Assembly: GCA_044352985.1 (NCBI GenBank)
Contig: JBILCU010000004.1
Location: 62,001-126,000, forward strand
Direction: 5' to 3'
From: JADJDM01 sp044352985
Lineage (GTDB): Bacteria > Bacteroidota > Bacteroidia > B-17B0 > Aurantibacillaceae
Length of the DNA: 64,000 nt
Position 1 is the stretch's first letter. Each line of letters begins with the position of its first letter. Below are positions 26,149 to 35,085 of the stretch, in pieces. The notes beneath the pieces are model-generated. The model was not told the origin of the DNA. It made no database searches and saw nothing but the letters and a program-made list of their open reading frames with translations. Made by a program: the position numbers and the translations under genes.

Positions 26149-29100
26149 ATGATAACTTCTAAAACCTTTCCATTTTTTAAAACTATTTTTCTGTTTGTTC
26201 TTTTTAATTCAACTTGTATTCTAAATGCCCAGAAAAACTATTTTCAGCAGGATGTAGATTATAAAATCCAAGTTAAACTAAACGATTCTTTACACGAATT
26301 AAGTGCTTTCGAAGAAATTATCTACTCCAATAACTCACCAGATACTCTAAAATTTATTTATTTTCATTTGTGGCCAAATGCTTATATAAATAACAATACG
26401 GCATTAGCAAAACAGTTAGTAGAAAATGGTGAAACCAATATGTATTTTGCTAAAAAATCAGAACTTGGTTATATAGATAGTTTGGAATTTAAGGTAAACG
26501 ACAAACCGGTTATTTGGTCATATTATTCAATTCATATTGATATATGTACTTTATTTTTAAATGAACCATTACCTCCAGGTGGCTCTATTAAAATTTCTAC
26601 TCCTTTTCATGTTAAACTTCCAAGTGCTTCTTTTTCAAGATTAGGTCATATCGGTCAGGCGTATATGATAACACAATGGTACCCAAAGCCAGCAGTTTAT
26701 GATAATAACGGTTGGAACCAAATGCCTTATTTGGATCAGGGAGAATTTTATTCTGAATTTGGTAGTTTTGACGTTAGCATTAGTTTGCCAAAAAATTATT
26801 TATTAGCTGCAACTGGCGATAGAATTGGTGATGTAACGGAAGAAGTCAATTTTTTAAACGAAAAAATTTCTGAAACACAAGATAAAATTAACAAGTATAA
26901 AAAAGGTGGAGATATTGCTTTTGTATCGGATATGTCATTTCCGAAAAGTAGTAAGGAATATAAAACTATTCGTTTTAAACAAACAAACGTACATGATTTT
27001 GCTTGGTTTGCTGATAAACGTTTTAATGTATTGAAAGGTGAAGTCAATTTGCCCGAATCTGAAAGAAAAGTTGAAACTTGGTCATTTTTCACCAACAAAA
27101 ACTTGCCTCTATGGAAAAACTCGTTGGAATACATTGCTGACGCCACTTATTATTATTCTTTATGGAATGGAAATTATCAATACAATCATGTTACTGCTGT
27201 TGATGGAACAATAAGTGCAGGAGGTGGAATGGAATATCCAAACATAACTGTAATTGGAGATGTAAATAATTTATTTTCACTCGAAACAGTAATTATGCAT
27301 GAAGTAGGTCATAACTGGTTTTATGGCATGCTGGGAAGTAACGAAAGAGTAAATGCTTGGATGGATGAAGGAATAAATTCATTTAATGAATTAAGGTACA
27401 TACAAACAAAATATCCTAACCAAACTTTAACATCTATTCTTGGTAAAGACAGCTCTTTTTCTTTGGGAGGTTTAAATAAATTTAAACAAAAAGCACAATA
27501 CGAGCTTTTTTATACTGAAATGGCAAAGCAACATTTGGATCAGCCATGTTCTATGCATTCGGCTGATTTTACCGGATCAAATTACGGGGCAATCGTATAT
27601 AGTAAAACTGCCGTTTTATTTAACTATTTAATGAATTATATGGGACAGGAACAATTTGATAAAGCCATGCACGAGTATTTTTCTTTATTTAAATTTAAAC
27701 ATCCACAGCCGGATGATTTAAGAGTTATATTACAAAAATATTGTGCAAAAAATCTGGATTGGTTTTTTATTGATTTGATTAAAACCACTAAACACTTGGA
27801 TTATAAAATTAAAAGAGTTAAGAAAACTGCAGATAATCAGTTTAATATCACTATTAAAAATAAAGGACAGATTTCAGGACCAATTGCATTAAGTGCTTTA
27901 AAAGACAATCAAATGAAAGCGATGATTTGGTTAGATGGCTTTAAAGGCAAACAAACCATCAATTATCCGGTGCTGGATGTTGATGAATTTAAAATTGATG
28001 CCTTACACTTTATGCCGGAGACAAATCGGAAAAACAACACATCTTCAGTTAAAGGAATAATTAAAAAAACAGAACCTATAAAACTTCCATTTTTTGCTTC
28101 TTTAGATGATCCTTACCAAAATCAAATCTATTGGATGCCATTAGTTGGTTATAATAATTACAATGGTTTTATGGCGGGTATTTCAATTTATAATCATTTG
28201 TTTTTTAATAAAAAAATGGAAGTTGAATTATCGCCGCTTTACGATTTTAAAAACAAAACAATTGCAGGTTATTCTAATTTAAAATTCAATTTATTTTTTA
28301 ATTGTGTTTTTAGAAAAGTAACTTTTGGCGTTCAATCAGCGAGATTTGCCTATGATGATTCTCCTCAGTTACTTCATTATAATAAAATTGCTCCTTTTGT
28401 TTTAGCTGAACTTAAAAAAAGAGATTTGAGAAGTTCTGTTAATCAGTACATAAAATTTAGAACAGTAATGTTGTTTAATGATGTTATAAAGTATCAAACC
28501 TCTTCAAATAATACTGATTATTTTCCAACTAAAGTAGTTCAGGAAAATCAACTTCACGAACTTACATACATTCTTAAAAACAAAAGAACAATTCATCCTT
28601 TTGATTTTAATGTTACATCTCAATTTATTGAGGATGTTACTAAAGTATCTGCAACGTTTAACTATTTCCATACTATTTCAAAAGGTAAAAAAGCTCAAAT
28701 AAGGCTGTTTGCCGGTAAATTTTTTGGAAGTACATTAAGCGGCGATTACCGATTCAGAATGAGTGGTCAAAGTGGGTTTCAAGATTATACGTTTGATAAT
28801 TTTTATTTTGGAAGAAGTGCAGTTGTACCAAATATAGCTGCTCAGCAATTTACTGAAACAGATGGTGCATTTAAAGTGAATACGCCATTAGGACAAAGTG
28901 ATGATTGGATTATTTCGTGTAACATTAAAACTCCTAAGGTTTTTAAATTACCTTTTTATGTTTATACAGATGTAGGTATTTACAATTCTATTGGATTAAA
29001 AACACCTGAGTTACTTTATTCAGCTGGAGTTTGCTTGCCTATAATTAAAGATATTGCAGAAATTTATTTTCCTGTTTTAAATTCGCAAAACATAAAAGAT

Positions 29101-29208
29101 AATCAAAAATTAAATAATATAAACAGATATGTAGATCAAATTCGATTTACTTTTTATCTTCAACGAGCAAATCCATTTGAAATCTTAAAAAACACTTTAC
29201 CTTTTTAA
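26149..29208 (+). CDS. Second secreted M1-family metallopeptidase with predicted C-terminal barrel
   Basis: 1019 residues from the ATG at 26149; an upstream TTG would lie inside the promoter box. A signal peptide ends near CILNAQ. The M1 domain shows GGGMEYPNITV, zinc motif H384-E-V-G-H388 and E407 (HEXXH-18-E). From about 640 onward the sequence becomes strand-rich and aromatic (YDFKNKTIAGYSNLKFNLFFN, FAGKFFGSTLSGDYRF) and ends in Phe, again suggesting an outer-membrane barrel. It is clearly related to, but diverged from, the protein at 11942. The stop overlaps the next ATG (TAATG), indicating coupling. Confidence 0.87.
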   Translation: MITSKTFPFFKTIFLFVLFNSTCILNAQKNYFQQDVDYKIQVKLNDSLHELSAFEEIIYSNNSPDTLKFIYFHLWPNAYINNNTALAKQLVENGETNMYFAKKSELGYIDSLEFKVNDKPVIWSYYSIHIDICTLFLNEPLPPGGSIKISTPFHVKLPSASFSRLGHIGQAYMITQWYPKPAVYDNNGWNQMPYLDQGEFYSEFGSFDVSISLPKNYLLAATGDRIGDVTEEVNFLNEKISETQDKINKYKKGGDIAFVSDMSFPKSSKEYKTIRFKQTNVHDFAWFADKRFNVLKGEVNLPESERKVETWSFFTNKNLPLWKNSLEYIADATYYYSLWNGNYQYNHVTAVDGTISAGGGMEYPNITVIGDVNNLFSLETVIMHEVGHNWFYGMLGSNERVNAWMDEGINSFNELRYIQTKYPNQTLTSILGKDSSFSLGGLNKFKQKAQYELFYTEMAKQHLDQPCSMHSADFTGSNYGAIVYSKTAVLFNYLMNYMGQEQFDKAMHEYFSLFKFKHPQPDDLRVILQKYCAKNLDWFFIDLIKTTKHLDYKIKRVKKTADNQFNITIKNKGQISGPIALSALKDNQMKAMIWLDGFKGKQTINYPVLDVDEFKIDALHFMPETNRKNNTSSVKGIIKKTEPIKLPFFASLDDPYQNQIYWMPLVGYNNYNGFMAGISIYNHLFFNKKMEVELSPLYDFKNKTIAGYSNLKFNLFFNCVFRKVTFGVQSARFAYDDSPQLLHYNKIAPFVLAELKKRDLRSSVNQYIKFRTVMLFNDVIKYQTSSNNTDYFPTKVVQENQLHELTYILKNKRTIHPFDFNVTSQFIEDVTKVSATFNYFHTISKGKKAQIRLFAGKFFGSTLSGDYRFRMSGQSGFQDYTFDNFYFGRSAVVPNIAAQQFTETDGAFKVNTPLGQSDDWIISCNIKTPKVFKLPFYVYTDVGIYNSIGLKTPELLYSAGVCLPIIKDIAEIYFPVLNSQNIKDNQKLNNINRYVDQIRFTFYLQRANPFEILKNTLPF

Positions 29209-29954
29209 TGACTGCTAAAAAAATATATTTTGCTTCTGATTTTCATCTTGGCGCTCCTACTTTTGAAAAAAGCAGAGAGCGTGAAGATAAAATAGTAAAA
29301 TGGTTGGAAATGGCAGAAAAAGATGCTGAAGAGATTTTTTTAGTTGGAGATTTATTTGATTTTTGGTTTGAATACAAATACACTATCCCTAAAGGATTTA
29401 CTCGTTTTTTAGGAAAATTAGCAAGCATCTGTGATAAAGGAATAAAGGTGAATGTGTTTACTGGAAATCATGACATGTGGATGTATGATTATCTTGAAAA
29501 AGAAATTGGAGTAACCATGCATAGAAAACCTATTTTAAGAACGTTTTCCGGAAAACAATTTTTAATTGGTCATGGCGACGGTTTAGGCCCTGGTGATTAT
29601 AAATACAAGTTCTTGAAAAAGTTTTTTGCAAGTTCAATTTGCCAATGGTTGTTTGCACGTATTCATCCTAATTTTGCTTTTGGTATGGCTAATTATTTTA
29701 GTAAAAGTAGCAGAGCAACTACCGGTAAAAAAGACGATGTTTTTAAAGGTGAGGAAAACGAATGGTTATTGATTTATTGTAAGGAATACATAAAACAACA
29801 ACCGGTTGATTATTTTGTTTTTGGACATCGCCACCTGCCTTTAAAGTTAAAAGTAAATGACCATTCGGTTTATTTCAACTTAGGAGAATGGCTCAATTAC
29901 ACTACCTATGCAGAATTTGATCATCAAAATTTGGAATTAAAAAGGTTTATTTAA
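29208..29954 (+). CDS. lpxH: UDP-2,3-diacylglucosamine diphosphatase, LpxH-like
   Basis: 248 residues of the calcineurin-like metallophosphoesterase family. All metal motifs are visible: SDFHLG (D-x-H), VGDLFDFWFE (GD), TGNHDMW (GNHD), IGHGDG and FGHRHLP (GHxH). The DFWFEY and long insert with FARIHPNFAFGMANYF are typical of LpxH, which cleaves UDP-2,3-diacylglucosamine to lipid X in lipid A synthesis at the inner membrane. It is translationally coupled to the M1 peptidase gene. Confidence 0.9.
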   Translation: MTAKKIYFASDFHLGAPTFEKSREREDKIVKWLEMAEKDAEEIFLVGDLFDFWFEYKYTIPKGFTRFLGKLASICDKGIKVNVFTGNHDMWMYDYLEKEIGVTMHRKPILRTFSGKQFLIGHGDGLGPGDYKYKFLKKFFASSICQWLFARIHPNFAFGMANYFSKSSRATTGKKDDVFKGEENEWLLIYCKEYIKQQPVDYFVFGHRHLPLKLKVNDHSVYFNLGEWLNYTTYAEFDHQNLELKRFI

Positions 29955-30052
29955 AGGGATTTTATGGAGAATTTCTGATTAGACTTTGCAACATGAATTC
30001 ATTGTTACATTATATTTCACCATTTTCTTTATGATTTAATTAATGAGCTTAA

Positions 30053-31036
30053 TTATTTTTTAAAAACTTTTTTAGTTATAATTAATCCACTTTTAAATGA
30101 AACGTTGATAATATACAAACCAGATTGAAATTTACTAAAGTCTAGTTTTGATTGATCTGTTTTTATTAAACAACATCCTGTTATAGAATATAAATTAATC
30201 TCTTTTATTTCTTCATTTTTTTTTGTAAAAACAAAAATTTCATCCTCGGCAGGATTTGGATAAATAATAAGTTGATGAGAATCATTATTATCAATTAAAC
30301 CAAGCTCTTGCTGGTGCATTACCCCAATTGCATCTAAATCAAAACCACTACTTGAAAAAGGAGTAGGGTAGGGATCGTTAACTGCATGTTGATGTTGATC
30401 ATAGTTTGCGTAAGGCCCTGATATTACTCCAACAACATCAATTATTTTAACATGTGTAATCGCATTAATATTAAGGTTGGAAATACCATTTAATTCATCT
30501 AAATCAAATGGAGTTCCAAAAAGTGCTCTGTATTTACCTGCTAAATTATTGAGCTTGTCAGGTTCACTTAACAAATCAAATGGTCCAATTTGTTGTTGTG
30601 TTTGTACATTTGATGTTGCAGGAAATCGATAAAAGTTTATACCATCGCTGCTTACTTCTACAAAAGCCAATTCTAAAAAAAAATCGGAAAATGAATTTTC
30701 AAAAACTGCAAAATCAGGTCCGGGAAGATTACTAATTGGTGGATTAAAAATAGCTATTGCTGTTCCGCCATCTCCTAAACTTACTACAGCATTTCCTGCA
30801 TTTCCAATGGCATTTGTGTCGTTTCCTAAATCAGCATAACCCAGCGAATCGAGTGCTATATCTTTTAATCCTCTTTCAATTATACACGATTTTGCCCAAC
30901 TAACAAACACATTACTGTCTTTGTAAATTGCACTAGTATTTACTGTACCTACTGCACCAGCAAATTGACTTTTTAATAAAGTACTAGAAAATAATGCAAT
31001 AATTATAAAACAAAAATGAAGTTCAATGAACTTCAT
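30053..31036 (-). CDS. Secreted protein with type A T9SS sorting domain
   Basis: 327 residues from the ATG at 31036, placing the signal peptide at the N-terminus (cleavage near LLKSQFAG); an in-frame TTG at 31069 is possible. The body is a conserved extracellular domain with SLGDGGTAIAIFNPPI, GPDFAVFENSF, ELAFVEVSSDGINF and a GFDLDAIGV close; I recall it from Bacteroidota surface proteins of unknown function. The last ~75 residues (IYPNPAEDEIFVF ... FQSGLYIINVSFKSG) are a type A T9SS domain. A 31-bp palindrome spans the start codon. Confidence 0.83.
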   Translation of the reverse strand: MKFIELHFCFIIIALFSSTLLKSQFAGAVGTVNTSAIYKDSNVFVSWAKSCIIERGLKDIALDSLGYADLGNDTNAIGNAGNAVVSLGDGGTAIAIFNPPISNLPGPDFAVFENSFSDFFLELAFVEVSSDGINFYRFPATSNVQTQQQIGPFDLLSEPDKLNNLAGKYRALFGTPFDLDELNGISNLNINAITHVKIIDVVGVISGPYANYDQHQHAVNDPYPTPFSSSGFDLDAIGVMHQQELGLIDNNDSHQLIIYPNPAEDEIFVFTKKNEEIKEINLYSITGCCLIKTDQSKLDFSKFQSGLYIINVSFKSGLIITKKVFKK

Positions 31037-31041
31037 TTTTG
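31011..31041 (-). promoter_or_regulatory. 31-bp inverted repeat over a start codon
   Basis: Arms CAAAAATGAAGTTCA and its exact reverse complement flank a single central base. On the minus strand the left arm contains the ATG (31036-31034) of the T9SS cargo gene, and the repeat runs on to about codon 9. In mRNA this would fold into a 15-bp hairpin burying the start codon; as DNA it could bind a dimeric protein. Confidence 0.65.
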
Positions 31042-31086
31042 TTGTTTTTAATTGAATTAATCTTTTCAACTTTTAATTGTGAAATT

Positions 31087-32640
31087 TTATTTAGCATAAC
31101 TAGTTGCTCTTGTTTCACGAATTACTGTAACTTTTATTTGACCAGGATAAGTCATTTCAGTTTGTATTTTCTGTGAAATATCAAAAGATAGTTTTTCTGC
31201 CGTTTGATCATTTACTTTCTCACTTGAAACAATAACCCTTAATTCTCGACCTGCTTGAATTGCATAAGTTTTTTCAACTCCAGGATAGGATAGTGCTAAA
31301 CTTTCTAAATCTTTCAAACGTTTCATGTATTGTTCTGCAATTTCTCTTCTTGCGCCTGGACGTGCACCACTTATTGCATCACAAACTTGAATAATAGGAG
31401 AAATTAAAGAAGTCATTTCAACTTCGTCATGATGAGCACCAATTGCATTACATACTTCAGGTTTCTCTTTGTATTTTTCAGCAAGCTTCATCCCTAAAAT
31501 AGCATGTGGTAATTCAGGTTCATCATCCGGAACTTTGCCAATATCGTGAAGTAAACCGGCACGTTTTGCCAATTTAACATTTAAGCCAAGTTCTGCAGCC
31601 ATAATAGCACATAGGTTAGCCACCTCTCTACTGTGTTGTAATAAATTCTGACCGTAAGATGAACGATATTTCATTCTTCCTACCATTCTAATTAATTCTG
31701 GGTGTAAACCATGAATACCTAAGTCGATACAGGTTCTTTTTCCAGTTTCAATTATTTCTTCCTCCAATTGTTTTTTTACCTTTTCAACAACTTCCTCAAT
31801 ACGCGCTGGGTGAATACGTCCATCTGTAACCAACATGTGTAATGCTAAGCGAGCAATTTCTCTTCTGATAGGATCAAAACAAGAGAAGATAATCGCTTCA
31901 GGAGTATCATCTACAATAACTTCAACTCCGGTTGCTGCTTCAAATGCACGGATATTTCTACCTTCTCGACCAATAATTCTACCTTTTACTTCATCATTTT
32001 CAATGTTAAAAACGGTAACCGAATTTTCAATGGCTTGCTCGGTAGCAACTCGCTGTATGGATTGAATAACAATTTTTTTAGCTTCTTTGTTTGCAGTTAG
32101 TTTCGCCTCATCCATAATGTCTTTAATATAAGACATTGCTTCCGTTTTTGCTTCTGCTTTAACAGTTTCAATTAACTGACTTTTGGCATCATCTGCTTTT
32201 AATCCAGAGATAATTTCAAGCTGTTCCAGATGTTTTTTATGAATTTTTTCTAGTTCTTCTTTCTTTTTTTCTGCAGCTTCAATTTGTTGGTTTAACTGAT
32301 TTTTTAATTGATCAGTTTCATTATTTTTTCGGGTAGCATCTTCCAAACGCTTTGTTAGTTCTCCATCTCTTTGTTTGATGCGTTGCTCTAGCTTTGCAAT
32401 TTCATTATTTTTTATGCCAATTGATTTTTCATGTTCTGTTTTTAATTGCAGAAATTTTTCTTTGGCCTGCATTATTTTTTCCTGTTTAATGGCTTCGTTT
32501 TTCACTTCTGCCTCTTTTATCATGTTTTCGCGTTCCATGATACTTGATTTGTTTATTCGCGAATTGGAAAGTAGAAATCCTGCTACTACACCACCTATTA
32601 AAGCTACTATGCTTATTATTACAATTGTTATTACACCCAT
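31087..32640 (-). CDS. rny: Ribonuclease Y
   Basis: 517 residues. N-terminal transmembrane anchor at about 2-25 (ITIVIISIVALIGGVVAGFLL), a long charged coiled coil at about 30-190, a KH RNA-binding domain (VKGRIIGREGRNIRAFEAATGVEVIVDDTPEAI) and an HD domain with HSREVANL and LLHDIGKVPD metal ligands. RNase Y starts mRNA decay by endonucleolytic cleavage at the membrane. Length and order are normal. It lies 92 bp downstream of zapA with a hairpin between. Confidence 0.97.
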   Translation of the reverse strand: MGVITIVIISIVALIGGVVAGFLLSNSRINKSSIMERENMIKEAEVKNEAIKQEKIMQAKEKFLQLKTEHEKSIGIKNNEIAKLEQRIKQRDGELTKRLEDATRKNNETDQLKNQLNQQIEAAEKKKEELEKIHKKHLEQLEIISGLKADDAKSQLIETVKAEAKTEAMSYIKDIMDEAKLTANKEAKKIVIQSIQRVATEQAIENSVTVFNIENDEVKGRIIGREGRNIRAFEAATGVEVIVDDTPEAIIFSCFDPIRREIARLALHMLVTDGRIHPARIEEVVEKVKKQLEEEIIETGKRTCIDLGIHGLHPELIRMVGRMKYRSSYGQNLLQHSREVANLCAIMAAELGLNVKLAKRAGLLHDIGKVPDDEPELPHAILGMKLAEKYKEKPEVCNAIGAHHDEVEMTSLISPIIQVCDAISGARPGARREIAEQYMKRLKDLESLALSYPGVEKTYAIQAGRELRVIVSSEKVNDQTAEKLSFDISQKIQTEMTYPGQIKVTVIRETRATSYAK

Positions 32641-32671
32641 TTTATTATTACATCTATATTATAAATAAAAA

Positions 32672-32709
32672 CGCATAAACACAGCTGTTAAAAACAGCGT
32701 ATTTATGCG
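32672..32709 (-). terminator. Hairpin terminator between zapA and rny
   Basis: Outer arms CGCATAAA/TTTATGCG and inner arms GCTGTT/AACAGC form one long stem-loop. On the minus strand it is followed by GTTTTTATTT, so it can end or attenuate zapA transcription before rny. Confidence 0.8.
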
Positions 32710-32732
32710 AGAAATTTTAAGTTCGTTTGTTA

Positions 32733-33029
32733 TTAAATAACTTTTTGTTGGTGTTGCTTCACCATATCTCCCAATTCATCCAGAAGTGTTTTTAAACTTG
32801 CCAGTTCATTCTGTTTATTTTGACGTTCTTTTAAAAACTCACTAACAGTTTGTAAAAAAACCATGGCAAGAATATCTTTTTTATCCGTTATTGAATATTT
32901 CTTTTCAAATTCGGATAAATTATTCTTAATAACTAGTGAAGCTTCTTCAATAAAGTCAGCATTATCTTTGGTTACCTTTAACGGATATTCCTTACCTGCA
33001 ATTTCTATCTTTAAAGTTACTTCACTCAT
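32733..33029 (-). CDS. zapA: Cell division protein ZapA
   Basis: 98 residues of normal ZapA length. The N-terminal VTLKIEIAGKEYPLKV sheet and the alanine/leucine-rich C-terminal helix (AMVFLQTVSEFLKERQNKQNELASLKTLLDELGDMV) fit the family. ZapA bundles FtsZ filaments at mid-cell. The upstream coiled-coil gene ends 27 bp before it, and the two are probably cotranscribed, suggesting a ZapA-ZapB type pair. Confidence 0.9.
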   Translation of the reverse strand: MSEVTLKIEIAGKEYPLKVTKDNADFIEEASLVIKNNLSEFEKKYSITDKKDILAMVFLQTVSEFLKERQNKQNELASLKTLLDELGDMVKQHQQKVI

Positions 33030-33056
33030 TGGTGTAACAAAAAACTATTTAATAAT

Positions 33057-34880
33057 TTATTCGCTGAGCAGTGCTATGCACTTGTCAATTTCCCGCACAA
33101 GCTCATTAATTTTAAGTCTCATATCAGTTGTTTCTTCATCTGAAACTTCTAACTCAGTCGCTAATTTAATTTGTTTATTTCGTTCTTCCAAGTTTATTAT
33201 TTCATTTTTCTGATTTTCAATAACTTGAGAAAGTGACTCGTATTTTTTATGAATTTCAGTTAATGCATCTTTAATGTCATCATTTTCAGTAGATAATAGT
33301 GCATTTTCATCATTTAATAGGTCTATTTGCTTAAATAACTTATCAATAAAAGCATCTTCGTTTGAACTATTAATAGTTGATTTTTGTTGAGTTAATTGAT
33401 TTTTTAAATCACTTATGATGATAGTTAATTTTGATTTTTCGAATTCAAACTCATTAACCAGTTTTTTACTATACTCATCTAAATCAGTAAGTTGTTGGTG
33501 TAAATTTTCAGTTTCTAAAGTTAACTGGTTTACTTTTTCTAATTCCGTTGAATTATTTTCACTGTTATTAGAATTAATGTTGTATTGTAATCTTTCGAGT
33601 TCAAGCTCAAGTTGATGAATGCTTGTGTTTTTTTCATTCAGTAATTCGTTTAATGAAAATAATTCATTTCTAATTTCAGAAATTCCAACATGTTCTTCAT
33701 TCAATTCTTCAAATTCATTTTGTAAAATCATGAATTTAGTGTTGAGCGTTGAATAATCATCCATCAATTGATTGTAGTCTTCTGATTTTAGATTTAAGTT
33801 GATAATAGATTGATTCAACTCATCTGTTATGTCATTGTATTTTTCTTTTAATAAATTAAACTCATTAGCAATTGATTCCTGATTTATTAATTGAATTTTT
33901 AATTCAGCAAGTTCATCACTCAATAATTTATTATTTTCATTAGAGGTTTCAAACTCCTTTAATTGTGTTTTTAAATCTTGTACTAAATTGTTTTTTAATT
34001 CAAGATCTGTAGACAGTTCGTTTAATCGAGAAACGGAATTTGTGAGGTCTAAATTTTCAGTTTTAATCGTTTCAATTTCTATTTGGATTAATCCTAATTC
34101 TGCTATTAAATCAGCATTATCTTTTTGCATTAATTCATGTTCTACTTTAAATGATTCTTTTAAATCATTGTTTTCAGAAATTAATTGCAATTGGGTTTCT
34201 TCTAAATTTTTAATATTTTGTTTTAAGTCGGTAATTGTATGTTTTGAAAAAGAGAGCTCGTTTTGTAATTCATAATTTAAACTTGACTCATTATTTAATT
34301 CTTCAATTAGTTTTTCTTTTTCAAATGAAAATTCTACTTGATTGTTCAACTGGGCTTTTAAAGATCCAATTTCTTCATCTGTATTTTTAATTTGAGATTC
34401 TAATTCAGTAATTTTCTCATTTAATGTTGTCTCTTGTTGGTTTTGTGCATCAATATGATAAATTAACTCTCTAATTTTCCCTGCATACTCAGCATTCTGA
34501 ACAGATAATTTGCTCATATGCTCTTGATCAGAAGAAAGTTCAGTATGAACATTTTTAAATGATTCAATTTCGTTTTTTAGAGAATTTATTAAATCAAGCA
34601 AGCCATTTTCACGTTGTTCAAATTCTTCTTTTTGCAATTCAATTTGAAAACGTAATTCATCTACTAAAGAGGATTTTTTTTCAGTATCTTCTTCTAATTG
34701 TTTAATATTGCTACTTAACTTTTTTAACTCATTTTCTTTTTCAGAAATGATTAATTCATGTTTTTTAGTAGACTCTGAATTTAAAAAAACGTTTCTTCTA
34801 AACTCTTGTAACGATTGTCTGTTTTGAACATCATCATTCAATATTTTGTTCAATTGATCTTTTAATTGAAGGTATTCCAT
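33057..34880 (-). CDS. Large coiled-coil protein upstream of zapA
   Basis: 607 residues, almost entirely heptad-rich coiled coil (about 25-560) rich in Glu, Leu, Asn and Lys, with no signal peptide or membrane segment, so cytosolic. The last ~45 residues (EDTTDMRLKINELVREIDKCIALLSE type ending) break the coil and resemble the C-terminus of the short (about 95-residue) coiled-coil protein that I recall sitting before zapA in other Bacteroidota. It may therefore be a greatly lengthened ZapB-like partner. No enzymatic domain is visible. Confidence 0.75.
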   Translation of the reverse strand: MEYLQLKDQLNKILNDDVQNRQSLQEFRRNVFLNSESTKKHELIISEKENELKKLSSNIKQLEEDTEKKSSLVDELRFQIELQKEEFEQRENGLLDLINSLKNEIESFKNVHTELSSDQEHMSKLSVQNAEYAGKIRELIYHIDAQNQQETTLNEKITELESQIKNTDEEIGSLKAQLNNQVEFSFEKEKLIEELNNESSLNYELQNELSFSKHTITDLKQNIKNLEETQLQLISENNDLKESFKVEHELMQKDNADLIAELGLIQIEIETIKTENLDLTNSVSRLNELSTDLELKNNLVQDLKTQLKEFETSNENNKLLSDELAELKIQLINQESIANEFNLLKEKYNDITDELNQSIINLNLKSEDYNQLMDDYSTLNTKFMILQNEFEELNEEHVGISEIRNELFSLNELLNEKNTSIHQLELELERLQYNINSNNSENNSTELEKVNQLTLETENLHQQLTDLDEYSKKLVNEFEFEKSKLTIIISDLKNQLTQQKSTINSSNEDAFIDKLFKQIDLLNDENALLSTENDDIKDALTEIHKKYESLSQVIENQKNEIINLEERNKQIKLATELEVSDEETTDMRLKINELVREIDKCIALLSE

Positions 34881-35085
34881 AAAAATGCATTTTGGGTTGT
34901 TGTAAAATTACCTCAATCTCTTTTTAAGTTTTATTCGATTTAAAAAGTTTATTAACATTAAAACATTAATAAAGCAGTACTGTTTTTTAGTTACTTTTTG
35001 CTAATAACATTAATCATCATTAATCTGTTAATAGTTTTTGTATACACGTTAAATAGTAATACATCAAAAAATTATTTTTACAAAA

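Noticed and set aside
32863..33213. Plus-strand frame across zapA and the coiled-coil gene
   Set aside because: Antisense shadow of two genes with clear protein features; its Ser/Phe/Leu-rich product is typical for the reverse of coiled-coil codons.
33057..34880. SMC/ATPase identity for the long coiled-coil protein
   Set aside because: No Walker A, signature or hinge motif is present at either end.
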